Shown here in pieces: positions 9,205 through 18,103 of a stretch of DNA of 64,000 bases. How positions within the stretch are numbered: position 1 is the first letter of the stretch; each line of letters starts with the position of its first letter. This DNA is from Verrucomicrobiota bacterium (GTDB lineage: Bacteria; Verrucomicrobiota; Verrucomicrobiia; Verrucomicrobiales; Akkermansiaceae): positions 202,488 to 266,487 of the forward strand of contig JAFLEH010000006.1 of NCBI GenBank assembly GCA_017301995.1. Direction: 5' to 3'. The notes beneath the pieces were generated by a model that was not told the origin of the DNA, searched no databases, and saw nothing but the letters and a program-made list of their open reading frames with translations. The translations under genes and the position numbers were made by a program.

Positions 9205-9732
9205 TCACTTCGCCTCGATGACCACGGCGTGTTCGTCGTAGCGGGCTTTGGCGTTGGCCTGGGTGAGGAGGTATTTGATGACGGCCGAGGCGGGGATGTT
9301 TTTCAGGTTCAGGGTGATCTTGGCGTTGGCCAATTTGTTCTGGGGATCCTGGATGATGAAATTCGGAGACAACTGGTCTTTGGTTTCCTTGAGAATCATC
9401 GTGTTGAGGCCGTCGAACGCCTCCTGTAGGGTGGCACCGTCGAATTGGACGGCGGGAATCATCACCTTGTTGAACCGATTTTCGCGGCCCTTGGCGGCCA
9501 CCGTGTCCTTGTTGAGTTCCAGCTGTTTGAGGCGGTATCGGCAGTTGGCGAGTTGGGGGTTGGCCTGGAGCGCCTTGTTATAGGCCGCCATGGCCGCTTG
9601 CACGTCGCCGGCGTTTTCCGCAGCCATGCCTTTGGCGTAGTAGGCGTTGGCGAGTTCCGCCGGGTTGGGGCTTTGGGGATCCGCAACGGCAGTGGCTGCC
9701 GCGGCCAGCAGGAGGAATAGGGTTGTTCTCAT
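9205..9732 (-). CDS. Exported TPR protein with STN-like C-terminal domain
   Basis: A 175-residue protein of unknown function. The chosen start (MRTTLFLLLAAAATAVA) gives a clear Sec signal peptide, so it should be periplasmic. Residues about 25-70 contain one to two TPR helices (ANAYYAKGMAAENAGDV, AAYNKALQANPQLANC). The C-terminal half (ITLNLKNIPASAVIKYLL...ARYDEHAVVIEA) resembles the short secretin/TonB N-terminal (STN) domain. No secretin barrel is attached and no secretion genes flank it. STN domains bind partners at the outer membrane, so an adaptor role is possible. Confidence 0.7.
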   Translation of the reverse strand: MRTTLFLLLAAAATAVADPQSPNPAELANAYYAKGMAAENAGDVQAAMAAYNKALQANPQLANCRYRLKQLELNKDTVAAKGRENRFNKVMIPAVQFDGATLQEAFDGLNTMILKETKDQLSPNFIIQDPQNKLANAKITLNLKNIPASAVIKYLLTQANAKARYDEHAVVIEAK

Positions 9733-9896
9733 GGTGGTGTCGTTGGAGACCACTCAAAAGTGCCATCCGTCGCGGCCGATGCAACCGGAAAATCGCGGAA
9801 AACCGATGATTTCGTTAGCGTGAAACCCGGTGTGGATATGGAATGGAAACACCTTGTATGGGCTTCGTCATACCGGAGCGCCGCGGCCGGTTTGTG

Positions 9897-11522
9897 TTAG
9901 GGCGGCGGTCCCTGCGGAATGCCCTGCGGCTGGCCGCCGGGCCGTTGGGGGCGGAACTCGTCCTCGGTGAGGGTCCCGTCGTGGTTTTTATCGAGCGTCT
10001 TGAGCGCCTCGGCCGCGCGGGCGAGTTCGTCGGCCTCGATGATGCCGTTTTGGTTCTTATCGAGCGCGGTGACGATGGGGGATGCGGGAAACGGACGGGA
10101 GCCGCCGATGTTAGGTTGTGCCGGGGCAGGGCCTTCGGTTGGACTGTCTGGAGGGCCGTCCCGCATGGGGGAGCGGTTTGCCGACGACTTCGGCGGAGTG
10201 TCCGCCTTGACTGCCGTGACCTCGCCGCCCCGGACGAGACGGACATAATTGAAGATCCGGATCACATCGCCTTGCGGGCCGCGGCCACGGGGAAATTGTT
10301 TGGGATCGCCAGCCTTCGGATCGCTGCGCTGGGCACCCGCGCCATGGACGTCCACGAAGCGGACCGGTCCTTGGTTGTTCGTCGCGTGCGGGCCGACGGT
10401 GGCCGTGGGACGGCCGCCGCCGCGCTGCATTTCCCCCATGAATCCTCCGGCCCGTCCGAATGCGACATACATCGCCGCCGCGCCGCCGAGGTGGCCGATG
10501 TGGGTGGTGCCGCTCCAGTAGTTCGGATAGTCCGGCTGGCCGGCCTCGTTGGTGATCCCCGAGCATGTCAGGACGGGGTCGATGGCAGGCGATTGGGTGG
10601 TGTCGGGCGCCCGCGAGTAATCCACGATGCTTTGGAGTTCCTTCACGTCCGGCAGCCGCCAGTCGTCGTGGCCGAGGTGTTTTTCCGAGTTCATTTGGGC
10701 GACCCAAGCGAGCGCCTGCTCCCAATTGAGGGCCTTGCCGCTGTCGGCTTTCGCCCAAACAAGCCCCGTGGCGCGGTCGGTGACGGTACCATCGCCATTG
10801 TCCTTGAAGTCGTTCTTGCCGTATTGGGGATTGCCGCGGACGCACATCACATGGAATCGGAACTTGCGGTTGGTGCCGGGCATGCCCTGGTCGTAGCCCT
10901 TGATGCGGCCGTCGGCGAAGTTGACCCCGAAGACCTTGTCGCCTCCGTTGCGTGGGGACTTCCCGGTGTATTTGGTGGACGAGGCGTATTGCGAGTCGAT
11001 GATCCGTTCGTTAGAGGCGGGGTCGCCGTAGGCGAACTGGAAAACCTTGGTGTCGATGAACGGCCGGAGCGAGGAGGTGTCGTTGCCCTGGAGTCCGCTC
11101 GGATCGGTGCCGCGCCCGTCGAACAGCGAGTAGAGTTCCTTGATGGATGGCAGCCGCCAATCGGAAAACCCGCCGAATTTCGCCGCGTTGAGCTTCGCCG
11201 GATAGGCCAGGGCCTCCTCCCAGGTGAGCTTGTCGGTCGAATTGATTTTGCCGTCGGCATTGGTATCGGGCGAACGCTGCCAGACGAGGCCGGTCACGTC
11301 GTCGCGCGCGATTAGTTTATCCCGGCTCAGGGTGAAAGCGGGCGGGCGGGACTGATATTGGGCGTCCTGCCCGAAAAACGGCTCGCCCGGTTTCGGCGGA
11401 TTCATCGGCCCGTGGTTGTCGAAACAGAGGTTCTGCGCGGTATCCGGAACCGGATAGGGCAGGGTGTCCGCGGCGAACGCGGGCAGGCTGGTTAGAGCGA
11501 TCAGGCAGGTGGGAAGTCTCAT
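9897..11522 (-). CDS. Secreted DUF1566 (Lcl-type) protein with C-terminal EF-hands
   Basis: A 541-residue exported protein with signal peptide MRLPTCLIALTSLPAFA. Two DUF1566 domains follow, each with the usual core: a TGLVW block (near residues 77 and 250) and a DWRLP-x-x-KEL block. DUF1566 is found in Lcl collagen-like adhesins and other surface proteins. The C-terminus carries two EF-hand loops, DKNQNGIIEADEL (about 488-500) and DKNHDGTLTEDEF (about 511-523), which should bind calcium, then a Pro/Gly/Gln-rich tail. The function is unknown; adhesion or carbohydrate binding is a reasonable guess. Confidence 0.75.
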   Translation of the reverse strand: MRLPTCLIALTSLPAFAADTLPYPVPDTAQNLCFDNHGPMNPPKPGEPFFGQDAQYQSRPPAFTLSRDKLIARDDVTGLVWQRSPDTNADGKINSTDKLTWEEALAYPAKLNAAKFGGFSDWRLPSIKELYSLFDGRGTDPSGLQGNDTSSLRPFIDTKVFQFAYGDPASNERIIDSQYASSTKYTGKSPRNGGDKVFGVNFADGRIKGYDQGMPGTNRKFRFHVMCVRGNPQYGKNDFKDNGDGTVTDRATGLVWAKADSGKALNWEQALAWVAQMNSEKHLGHDDWRLPDVKELQSIVDYSRAPDTTQSPAIDPVLTCSGITNEAGQPDYPNYWSGTTHIGHLGGAAAMYVAFGRAGGFMGEMQRGGGRPTATVGPHATNNQGPVRFVDVHGAGAQRSDPKAGDPKQFPRGRGPQGDVIRIFNYVRLVRGGEVTAVKADTPPKSSANRSPMRDGPPDSPTEGPAPAQPNIGGSRPFPASPIVTALDKNQNGIIEADELARAAEALKTLDKNHDGTLTEDEFRPQRPGGQPQGIPQGPPP

Positions 11523-11617
11523 GGCGGTGGTGGGTTGCGGTGGAGCAAACCACAATCCGTCCCCGTGGTCGCGCGATTTTACCGAATCTTAACACTTCCG
11601 GGGGCAACACGCCCCCG

Positions 11618-13900
11618 TCACGGTGCCGCAAGCAGCGCCATGTCGATGTACTGGCCGCCGGCGGTTTGGCGGGTGTGGATGGAGAGTTGGTTGCGGCCGG
11701 GTTTGAGCGCCTTTTTGAGGGCGTCGGTGACTTCGAACGACTCGTAGGCGTTGTTGAAACCGGAGCGTTCCCAGATTTTCGCGCCGTTAATATATACTTC
11801 CGTGGTTTCGTCGTGGAAAATGACGAGCGCTGCGGCGGAAAAATCCTTGCCGTTCCACTCGAAGGATCGGCGGAGCCAAATGTCCGGGGTTTCCCAGCGG
11901 GTGGTGGGGTTGTTGATGGTGCCGAACGGCGCGCGTGCTTCCTTCCACGCGCTGTCATCGAAGCCCGCGGCGAGCCAATCGCCCTTGGGTTCGGTGGTGG
12001 TGTAGCGGTAGGGTTGGCAAAGCGGGCCGTCCTGTCTGGCCCCGACGATCACCGACCATTCTCGATCCGCGGCCGCGCCGGGAGGCGGTGTGACCGGTCC
12101 GGTTTTCTCGTAAGCCGCGGCGCGGGAGGTGATGGCGTGCATCCGTTTGACATCGAACTTCGGCCTACGATCGTAGTAGTAGAGGCCGTTCTTCTCCTGT
12201 TCCACGTCGGTTAGCTGGGTATAACAAAACCCGAACAGATCCGGGTTGTCCAACTGCGCGTCCACCAGGCCCTTGTAGCGTTGATAGAACTCCTCCTCGG
12301 TCTTGGGGCCGGCCCCGTAGCCCCAGCCGCCCTCGGTGCTCCATCCGATGCCGCCGAACTCGCTGATCATGAACGGCACGCCGCAATCGCGGCCCGAGGC
12401 GCCCGCTCCGTAGCGGGACGGCAGGGGAAGGGCGCGGGAGCCGTTGAAAAAGTCCATCCAGCGCTTGCGGAAGCTGGCCGGATCCTGGTTGTAGTCGTGG
12501 TCGTCGCGCACTTCCGGATGGGTCACGCGGTGGGTCCAGCCGCTGGTTTCGAGGACCGGGCGGGTGGGATCGAGCACCTTGGTGAGCTGGAACACGATGT
12601 TCTGGATTTCCGCCGAGGGGGCCGGGCTTTCGTTGAACGGGCACCAGCCGACGATCGACGAATGGTTGCGGTCGCGCACCAGCGTTTCGTTCCACTCGTT
12701 GATATAGTTCGAGTAGTTTTCCGGCTGATAGTTGAAGCCCCAGTTGGGGAACTCGCCCCAGACCAGATAGCCGAGCTTGTCCGCCCAGTAGAGGAACCGC
12801 GGTTCGAAGACTTTCTGATGGAGCCGCGCGCCGTTGTAGCCCATGGCCATCGAGCGCTCGATGTCCTTGCGCAGCTCGTCGTCGGAGGGCGCGGTCCACA
12901 CGCCGTCCGGATAGAACCCCTGGTCGAGGATCAGCCGCTGGAACACCGGCTTGTCATTGATGAGGATGGCGCGGCCCTTGATGGAGACCTTGCGCAGGCC
13001 GGCGTAGCTCGCCAGCGTGTCGAGGGTCCGGCCGCCGCTGGTTAGAGTGAACCTGAGATCATAGAGAAACGGCGAGCCCGGCTGCCACAGGCGCTTTTCC
13101 GCGAGCGGAAGCACCAGCCGGTTGTTCCGCCAAACGGCGGGCACCGACTCCTTGGCCACGGGTTTTCCGTCGGCGAACGCCTCGGCGGTTAGGGAGAGGT
13201 CCGGGTCGGAGCCATCGACCTCCGCCTCGATCAGGAACCGCGAGTGGTCGGGGTCCGGCACCACCGAAACGCCGGTCACAAAGGAGGAACCCACGGATTC
13301 CAGCCACACCGGTTGCCAGATGCCGGTGGTGCGGGTGTAGGAGCAGCCCTCGCTGATGGTGTGGGTTTGTTTTCCGGTCGGTTGTTTGCCGCTGGTGGTT
13401 TCGTCGAGCGCGCGGACCACGAGTTCGTTGGCGCCGGGCTTCAGAAGGCGGGTGATTTCGTGGGCAAACGACACGTTTCCGCCGGTGTGGACGCCGGCGA
13501 GGCGGCCGTTGACCCAGACCCATGACTTGTAATCCACGCCGCCGAAGTTCAACCGCACGCGTTTGCCGGCCATGGCGGCGGGAACTTCGAACGAGCGGCG
13601 GTACCAGACGTTTTTCATCAGTCCGTAGTGGCCGATCCCGCTCAGTTTGCTTTCCGGGCAGAACGGAACCGTGATGCGGGTCATCAGGTCCTTGCCGGAT
13701 GCCAGGCCGCGCGCCTCGCCGTCACCGGCCTGGTCGATTTCGAACTGCCATTCGCCATTGAGGGAGAGCCAATTCTCGCGGAACATGTCTGGGCGCGGGT
13801 GCTCGGGGCGGGGCAGGGACGGTGTATCGGCGGACGAGGCAGCCGATAGAAACGGCAGCAGTGCGGCCAGCGCGGTTAGGGTGGCGAAACGGGGTGTCAT
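11618..13900 (-). CDS. Secreted glycoside hydrolase family 2 enzyme
   Basis: A 760-residue exported retaining glycosidase of the beta-galactosidase/glucuronidase/mannosidase clan. The start at 13900 gives the signal peptide MTPRFATLTALAALLPFLSAASSA. Domain order is a jelly-roll sugar-binding domain (LNGEWQFEIDQAG...), an Ig-like domain, and a TIM barrel. The acid/base Glu is in PFNESPAP and the nucleophile Glu in MISEFGGIGWS. An added C-terminal galactose-binding-like domain (about 610-760) follows. Substrate is not determined. It is divergent from the LamG surface protein gene at 14183, so the two may share a control region. Confidence 0.88.
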   Translation of the reverse strand: MTPRFATLTALAALLPFLSAASSADTPSLPRPEHPRPDMFRENWLSLNGEWQFEIDQAGDGEARGLASGKDLMTRITVPFCPESKLSGIGHYGLMKNVWYRRSFEVPAAMAGKRVRLNFGGVDYKSWVWVNGRLAGVHTGGNVSFAHEITRLLKPGANELVVRALDETTSGKQPTGKQTHTISEGCSYTRTTGIWQPVWLESVGSSFVTGVSVVPDPDHSRFLIEAEVDGSDPDLSLTAEAFADGKPVAKESVPAVWRNNRLVLPLAEKRLWQPGSPFLYDLRFTLTSGGRTLDTLASYAGLRKVSIKGRAILINDKPVFQRLILDQGFYPDGVWTAPSDDELRKDIERSMAMGYNGARLHQKVFEPRFLYWADKLGYLVWGEFPNWGFNYQPENYSNYINEWNETLVRDRNHSSIVGWCPFNESPAPSAEIQNIVFQLTKVLDPTRPVLETSGWTHRVTHPEVRDDHDYNQDPASFRKRWMDFFNGSRALPLPSRYGAGASGRDCGVPFMISEFGGIGWSTEGGWGYGAGPKTEEEFYQRYKGLVDAQLDNPDLFGFCYTQLTDVEQEKNGLYYYDRRPKFDVKRMHAITSRAAAYEKTGPVTPPPGAAADREWSVIVGARQDGPLCQPYRYTTTEPKGDWLAAGFDDSAWKEARAPFGTINNPTTRWETPDIWLRRSFEWNGKDFSAAALVIFHDETTEVYINGAKIWERSGFNNAYESFEVTDALKKALKPGRNQLSIHTRQTAGGQYIDMALLAAP

Positions 13901-14117
13901 GGCGGGATTGTCTCGGGTTGGGGTTTGCGGGCGGTTGCCCGGCGTTTGCGGCAGATTCGTCTGACGAACGATCCGGATTCCGGGGTGATCCGTCAACTAC
14001 CCATTCGGGTTGAGCGGTGACTGCCACGAATTCGCAGAAGAACGGTAGCCCGATTGGGGGGGATGGATTCCGGGGGCGTGGGGGTATTTTCCGAGCGAAT
14101 CCCATTTTGTCCCCACC

Positions 14118-14147
14118 TTGACACAACCGGGCAGGCGTCGCTACCTT
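14118..14147 (+). promoter_or_regulatory. Possible sigma70-type promoter for the LamG surface protein
   Basis: TTGACA at 14118-14123 is followed after 18 bases by TACCTT at 14142-14147. It ends 35 bases before the preferred ATG at 14183. A consensus -35 with a weak -10. Confidence 0.45.
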
Positions 14148-14182
14148 TTGGTCGTTACCGTGTGCCCTTCCTTTCACCCCCG

Positions 14183-17100
14183 ATGTCCGCCATCCGCCAG
14201 TGCTGTTTAGCCATTGCCGCCGCCCTTTGGGTGGGCGCGGGAGCGGGCTGGGCGGGCGAGGTTAGGAACCGAACCCGGTTGCTGGTGGACTTGGACGCGG
14301 CGGACTTCGCGAATGGTGCCGGACATTGGCCGCAGCACTCGGGCGACACCGGGATTCCGGGGCATTTCATCCCCCGCGGATCGCCGACCCGCCAGACGGT
14401 GGCCGGGGCTCCGGCGGTGGTTTTCGATGGAGACGGGGATGCGTTTGTGGGGCCTATCACCACGGCGGCGCTGCACTCGTCGGGCGCTCCGTACAGTGTG
14501 GAGATTTGGGCGTTTCAGGGCAATATTCGTGAACAGGAGTCGTTGGTTTCGTGGGGCAGACGCGGCGGTCCGGACGCGACCTTCGCCGGCTTCCGCTATG
14601 GGGCGGATCCCGAGTTTGGCGCTGTGGCGCTGTGGGGCCCCTCGGAGATCGGCTATCACAAACTGCCGCCGCCCGGCCGCTGGCATCAGTTGGTGTTCAC
14701 TTATGATGGAAAACGGATGTCCGTATATGTGGATGGACAAGCCGACGGGGTGAAAACCGTGGGAGCGCTTGATCCGCACGACACCCTGCCGATCATGCTG
14801 GGCGCGGAATTGGGCGGCGACGGACAACCCGAGGGCAAGTTCACCCATTTGTCCGGCGCGCTCGGACTGGTGCGGATCCACGCCGACGCACTGGATCCCG
14901 GTGAAATCCTCCGGCGGTTCGAGCGCGATGCGCCGAGCTTCTCCGGGACTTCCGCGGTTCCGCTCGCCGGATTGCCGCGGCACCGCTACTCGTTCGGCCA
15001 AACCGCCGCCGCCGCGCCGGATGGCACCGCATTGACGGATTCGTTAGGCGGTGCGACCGCTTTCGTCCGCGGATCGGGCGCGAAGTTCACCGGCAAGGGG
15101 CTGCGTCTGCCGGGCGGGTCCTCCGCGGAGTCCGCCTATCTGGATTTCCCCAATCGGATCGTTTCCGCCGGGGAAAACGTGACGATCGAGATGTGGGTCA
15201 CGCAGGAAGCCGCGCTCGACTGGGGCCGGATTCTATCAATCGGAACCAACCGCGCCGGCGAAATCCGCGCGCCCGGCGGTCGGTTCGAGGGGAGCGAAAC
15301 GCTGACCCTTTTCGGCAATGTGGGAGCCGCGCCGGTGAACCGCTTCGCGCGTTCGGAAGGGCAACTCCTCAACGGCGGCCCCGATCGCGATCCGGCGGAC
15401 TACCCGGCTTCGGAACTCGGGGAGGAGTTCCATCATGCGATCCTCTATGAAAAGGCGTTGTCCGAGTGGCGGTGGTACCGGAACGGGATTCTGATGGAGG
15501 TGATCCCCGATGCCGAGGGACCGGTGACACTGGATGACGTCAATAATTGGTTAGGCAGGTCCGAGTTTTCGGCGGACAACAACCTGCGGGGAACCTATCG
15601 GGAGTTCCGGGTCTATAACCGGGCGCTCGCCGAGGGCGAGATCTTCGGCAACTGGCGGAACGGACCCGACACCCTGCGCACCGTGACGCCGGTTCTGGCC
15701 GGACGCTGGCGCGGTGCCGCCCAAGGCCCGCGCGATTTCGACGCGGCGGAGAATTGGACCGGCAACATCGTTCCTAACGGCGCGGGCGCGGTCGCGGCGA
15801 TCACGGGGCGCCCCAAGGGCGAGCAACGGATCGTGTTGGGATCGCGGATCGCGCTGGGGTCTCTAACGCTCGGATCGGAAACGCCGGATGGCGCCTACAC
15901 GCTGGAGGCGAAGAACGCCGGTCGCCTGGTGCTCGACGCGGGTTCGGGCGGACCCGCGGCGCTGGCGCAGCTTCCGGACTCCCTGCCCACTTCGGTCGTG
16001 GTGCCGCTGGAGATCCCGGCGGAGGCGGAGATCGCCAACCTCGCGAAGTCGCCGCTGGTGCTCGCCGGACCCGTTTCCGGCAGCGGGACCCTGGTGAAAA
16101 CCGGCCCCGGACCGCTGTTTCTAACCGGCGAGAGCGTCGGATTCCAGGGTGCGGCGCGGATCCTGACCGGATCGCTGGTGATCGGACACGGAAACGGATC
16201 GGGCAGTCTGTCGGCGTCGAGGATTTCGGTGGCGAGGGACGCCACGCTCGGGGTGAACCGCCGGGACGACTGCGTCCTCGGGGTGGTGGCCGACGGTCCG
16301 GGACGTTTCGCCCATCAGGGCACCGGGCGGCTGACACTCGACGACTCCGCCCACCTCGCTCTAACCGGATCAGTCGATGCCGAAGACGGGTCGGGTCCGC
16401 TCGTCAGCATGGGGACGATCGACGGCGCGGCCATGGTGAGGTCGGATTCGGAGTTGGTGCTGGACGCGCACAGCAACACCCGTGTTAGGGAGCACCTTTC
16501 GGCGGGCTATCACAACGGCGGACGGATCACCATCCGCGACGGGGCGAATGTCACTCTGGCGGGCGGCGAGGGCGCGCTGAATGTCGGCGATGGCGGTGCC
16601 GGGCAAAGCGTGCTGGCGCTGGAGGGTGGCAATGTTTTCTGGAAAGAGTTATATGTTGGAAAAGCGAGCGGCACCAGTGGTGTGTTGCTCCAGACCGGCG
16701 GCGACCTGACGCGCCGGGGCGGCGACGCCGGGGACGCCAGGATCGGCGGCGCCTTCGAGGGCGATCCCAAGGTTTGGGGCGCTTGGCAAATGAAAGGCGG
16801 AACTTTCAGCACCGACTCCAACCTTCAGATCGGCGCGTATGGCCTCGGTTATCTGGAAATCGACGGCGGTACCGCGGTGGTGAAGGGGTTTCTGGGAGTG
16901 GGCCGCTTTCAGGACGCACAACTCAACAAAAGCCGCGGCGTGGTGGATGTCAGATCGGGCCGTCTATCCACCAGCGGGCCCGACAAGCTGTTCACGGTCG
17001 GCGAGGAAGGGATCGGCGTGCTGAACATCCGCGACCGCGGCACGGTACTCTGCTCCAACCGCATGATCATCGGCGGCGGGTCCCTGACCGCGGCGGGCAG

Positions 17101-18103
17101 GGGATCGGTCAATCTCTCGAAGGGCGGGACGCTGATCGCCAGCGGCATCGGCCAGTTCAATCCCGCGGCCGCCTTCGGGGCTTTGTATTTCGACGGTGGT
17201 TTGGTTAGATCGGGTGCCCCGTCCGCGGCATTTGTGGAGGATCTCGACAGCGTGGTGATTGGCCCCGGCGGCGCGGTATTCGATACGAACGGCCACGAAG
17301 TCGCCATCGCGCAGCCGCTGGTCGCTCCGTTAGGGAATGGGGTGCGGTCAATCCCGGTGGGGAACGGTGGCGGCGGATATCTGGTGCCGCCGATCGTGGA
17401 AATCAGCGGCGGTGGCGGGACCGGGGCGGTGGCGGTGGCCGATCTGGCCGACGGGAAGGTTACCGGTCTAACGATCATCAATCCGGGGACCGGCTACACT
17501 TCGCCTCCGGGGGTTGGCATTCTGGGCGGCGGCGCGGGCGGCGGGGTAGTGGTCGGGACGCCCGAGTTGGGTGCCAACCATGGCGGCGGCCTCACGAAAA
17601 CCGGCGATGGCTTGCTGATCTTGAGCGGCGCCTGCTCGTATCCGGGGCCGACTCTGGTGACCGGCGGCGAGTTGCGGATCAACGGCGATTTCGGATCGGC
17701 CAAGGGCCCGGTGGAGGTGTCAAAAGGCGCGACGCTTTCGGGCGGCGGGCATTTGGGCGGCGGCGTCCGGATCGCGGCGGGCGGGGTGATCGCTCCCGGA
17801 CCCCACGGCGGTTCGCTGCGGGTGGATGGCGACGCGGAACTGCGGGGCACCCTGCGGCCGGGCGGAAGCGACAATCCGGCGGGAACCCTTGAGGTGAAAG
17901 GATCGCTCGATCTAACGGGTTCGGCGGTGGTGGTGGAGTCCACCTCGGGCACCGGCCGCGATCCGCAGGTGATCGCCACCTATGGCACGCTGCTCGGCAA
18001 GTTCGCCTCGGTTTCCGTGCCGAAGGGGTTCGTGATCGACTATCAATACGGCGGGCGTAACGAGATCGCCCTGGTTTCCACCAATCACACCGATGGCAAC
18101 TGA
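14183..18103 (+). CDS. Large LamG and autotransporter-associated beta-repeat surface protein
   Basis: A 1306-residue secreted protein with signal peptide MSAIRQCCLAIAAALWVGAGAGWAG. Two LamG/concanavalin-A-like lectin domains follow (about residues 50-255 and 270-480). A long right-handed beta-helix-like stretch runs from about 520 to 1290. It holds several autotransporter-associated repeats (TLVKTGPGPLFLTGES..., GGLTKTGDGLLILSG...TLVTGGELRING). Neither an autotransporter barrel nor a PEP-CTERM tail is visible at the C-terminus, so how it is held at the surface is unclear. Its last 11 bases overlap the start of the sensor kinase gene. The open frame extends upstream to 14054, but the signal peptide and promoter favour 14183. 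Confidence 0.82.
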   Translation: MSAIRQCCLAIAAALWVGAGAGWAGEVRNRTRLLVDLDAADFANGAGHWPQHSGDTGIPGHFIPRGSPTRQTVAGAPAVVFDGDGDAFVGPITTAALHSSGAPYSVEIWAFQGNIREQESLVSWGRRGGPDATFAGFRYGADPEFGAVALWGPSEIGYHKLPPPGRWHQLVFTYDGKRMSVYVDGQADGVKTVGALDPHDTLPIMLGAELGGDGQPEGKFTHLSGALGLVRIHADALDPGEILRRFERDAPSFSGTSAVPLAGLPRHRYSFGQTAAAAPDGTALTDSLGGATAFVRGSGAKFTGKGLRLPGGSSAESAYLDFPNRIVSAGENVTIEMWVTQEAALDWGRILSIGTNRAGEIRAPGGRFEGSETLTLFGNVGAAPVNRFARSEGQLLNGGPDRDPADYPASELGEEFHHAILYEKALSEWRWYRNGILMEVIPDAEGPVTLDDVNNWLGRSEFSADNNLRGTYREFRVYNRALAEGEIFGNWRNGPDTLRTVTPVLAGRWRGAAQGPRDFDAAENWTGNIVPNGAGAVAAITGRPKGEQRIVLGSRIALGSLTLGSETPDGAYTLEAKNAGRLVLDAGSGGPAALAQLPDSLPTSVVVPLEIPAEAEIANLAKSPLVLAGPVSGSGTLVKTGPGPLFLTGESVGFQGAARILTGSLVIGHGNGSGSLSASRISVARDATLGVNRRDDCVLGVVADGPGRFAHQGTGRLTLDDSAHLALTGSVDAEDGSGPLVSMGTIDGAAMVRSDSELVLDAHSNTRVREHLSAGYHNGGRITIRDGANVTLAGGEGALNVGDGGAGQSVLALEGGNVFWKELYVGKASGTSGVLLQTGGDLTRRGGDAGDARIGGAFEGDPKVWGAWQMKGGTFSTDSNLQIGAYGLGYLEIDGGTAVVKGFLGVGRFQDAQLNKSRGVVDVRSGRLSTSGPDKLFTVGEEGIGVLNIRDRGTVLCSNRMIIGGGSLTAAGRGSVNLSKGGTLIASGIGQFNPAAAFGALYFDGGLVRSGAPSAAFVEDLDSVVIGPGGAVFDTNGHEVAIAQPLVAPLGNGVRSIPVGNGGGGYLVPPIVEISGGGGTGAVAVADLADGKVTGLTIINPGTGYTSPPGVGILGGGAGGGVVVGTPELGANHGGGLTKTGDGLLILSGACSYPGPTLVTGGELRINGDFGSAKGPVEVSKGATLSGGGHLGGGVRIAAGGVIAPGPHGGSLRVDGDAELRGTLRPGGSDNPAGTLEVKGSLDLTGSAVVVESTSGTGRDPQVIATYGTLLGKFASVSVPKGFVIDYQYGGRNEIALVSTNHTDGN